From positions 797,501 to 861,500 of the forward strand of contig NC_080060.1 of the NCBI RefSeq assembly GCF_026212465.1: 64,000 nt of DNA, read 5' to 3'. Of the stretch, positions 63,283 to 64,000 are shown in pieces (positions within the stretch are counted from its first letter, which is position 1; each line of letters begins with the position of its first letter). Under the pieces are notes generated by a model. It was not told where the DNA came from and searched no databases. It saw only the letters and a list, made by a program, of their open reading frames with translations. The position numbers were made by a program, and so were the translations under genes. Source of the stretch: Amaranthus tricolor (lineage: Eukaryota; Streptophyta; Magnoliopsida; Caryophyllales; Amaranthaceae).

Positions 63283-64000
63283 TATTCATATTCCCGAATG
63301 CCTAAATTTCTAGTCAAATTCTAGGTCAAGTTTCAGTCAGGTCACTTTCGAGAAAACCCCAATGACCCACTAATTTCCAGATGGATTTCAAGTCAAGTTT
63401 AAGCATAAAAAATTAACAAGTCTAGTTAGGATTTTTTTTTCCAATTTTGTTAGTGTAACAATTTTGTTATGATGCAGTTTAACAATGTTTTATTTTTTTC
63501 AGTTTTTGTGAATAAATAGAGAAAGCTAAATTTACTGGTAGTTCCAATAACATAGCTACATTTATATTTGATAACTGACTATACTTTACTGATCAAAACA
63601 AAATGCAATGGTTGGAAGAATTCCAAATGGCTAAGAGCCTAAAATTACATGTTACATATTAAGACTTCAACGTGATGAAGACATGGAGTCAAGTATTAAC
63701 ATACAAACGTTTGAGCTCGAGTGCACACGAAAACCCCTCCACCTCATAACGTCCTAATAGCATGTTGTCGTCTAAGTAGGAGAGGTGGAGGGGTTTTGGT
63801 TCATGTTATTGAATGCAAATTGTGGCGAATGTAGTGTCTAGACTTCATCGTAAATCATAAAAAATGTACCGAGTTTCTAAAGAAAAATGGCAAACAATGT
63901 TGAATAAAGTAAAATAACCATGTCACACAAACTTTTAGTTTTTGTTGTCTGATTATTATGGATAATTTTAAGGGACTTATAGTTAAAATCCTGGATCCAC
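63283..64000. other. RPC9 3' UTR and downstream DNA
   Basis: Probable 3' UTR to about 63520 (an AATAAATAGAG stretch at 63511-63521 may act as poly(A) signal). A GC-rich perfect hairpin lies at 63730-63797. No further ORF is supported up to the window end. Confidence 0.5.
63730..63797. repeat. 16-bp perfect inverted repeat
   Basis: AAAACCCCTCCACCTC (63730-63745) pairs exactly with GAGGTGGAGGGGTTTT (63782-63797) across a 36-base loop. Confidence 0.9.

Overview
The window is nuclear DNA of a flowering plant: genes have GT-AG introns and plant-type protein families, intergenic DNA is very AT-rich, and the transposons are plant types (a MULE with a plant mobile domain gene, an RTE-type LINE, a Ty3/Gypsy gag, hAT-like and GAGACGGTCTC-type MITEs). 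The MITE family and general style suggest Caryophyllales (Amaranthaceae in the broad sense), but that is an impression; no marker here proves it.

Five protein-coding genes are well supported. (1) Minus strand, 1-2588, 3' part outside the window: the N-terminal ~862 residues of an IDM1-like PHD/GNAT chromatin protein with a tandem AT-hook array and an MBD-like region. (2) Minus strand, 6288-8013: ribosomal protein eS24 (RPS24), five coding exons. (3) Plus strand, 14511-16196: an intronless NKAP-family protein with RS/KS-rich repeats. (4) Plus strand, 51086-59286: CTP synthase, 21 coding exons that join in frame to a 713-residue enzyme with a long Asn-Gly-rich tail. (5) Plus strand, 61763-63282: RNA polymerase III subunit RPC9/CRCP, four coding exons, with an acidic repeated tail. 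They are housekeeping genes of chromatin, translation, RNA processing, pyrimidine nucleotide synthesis and Pol III transcription; nothing suggests they form a cluster with a joint function.

Between them lie mobile elements. At 8203-12530 is a complete but decayed Mutator-like element: 10-bp target site duplication, ~155-bp terminal inverted repeats, a GRF zinc-finger ORF on the plus strand, and on the minus strand a MuDR N-terminal region fused to a plant mobile domain (PMD) gene, with stops and frameshifts. It sits about 190 bp upstream of the RPS24 start and separates two site II motifs from a telo-box. At about 37565-41706 is a decayed RTE-type LINE in which the first part of the reverse transcriptase is replaced by an open 349-codon Ty3/Gypsy gag.

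The stretches 3150-6280, 12541-14510, 16197-37560 and 41707-50800 contain no gene I can support. They hold AT-rich DNA with microsatellites, MITEs, short tandem duplications, a tRNA-Pro-like relic and LTR-like fragments. CTP synthase intron 13 holds an antisense LTR-like insertion. I found no CRISPR array, rRNA gene or intact tRNA gene.
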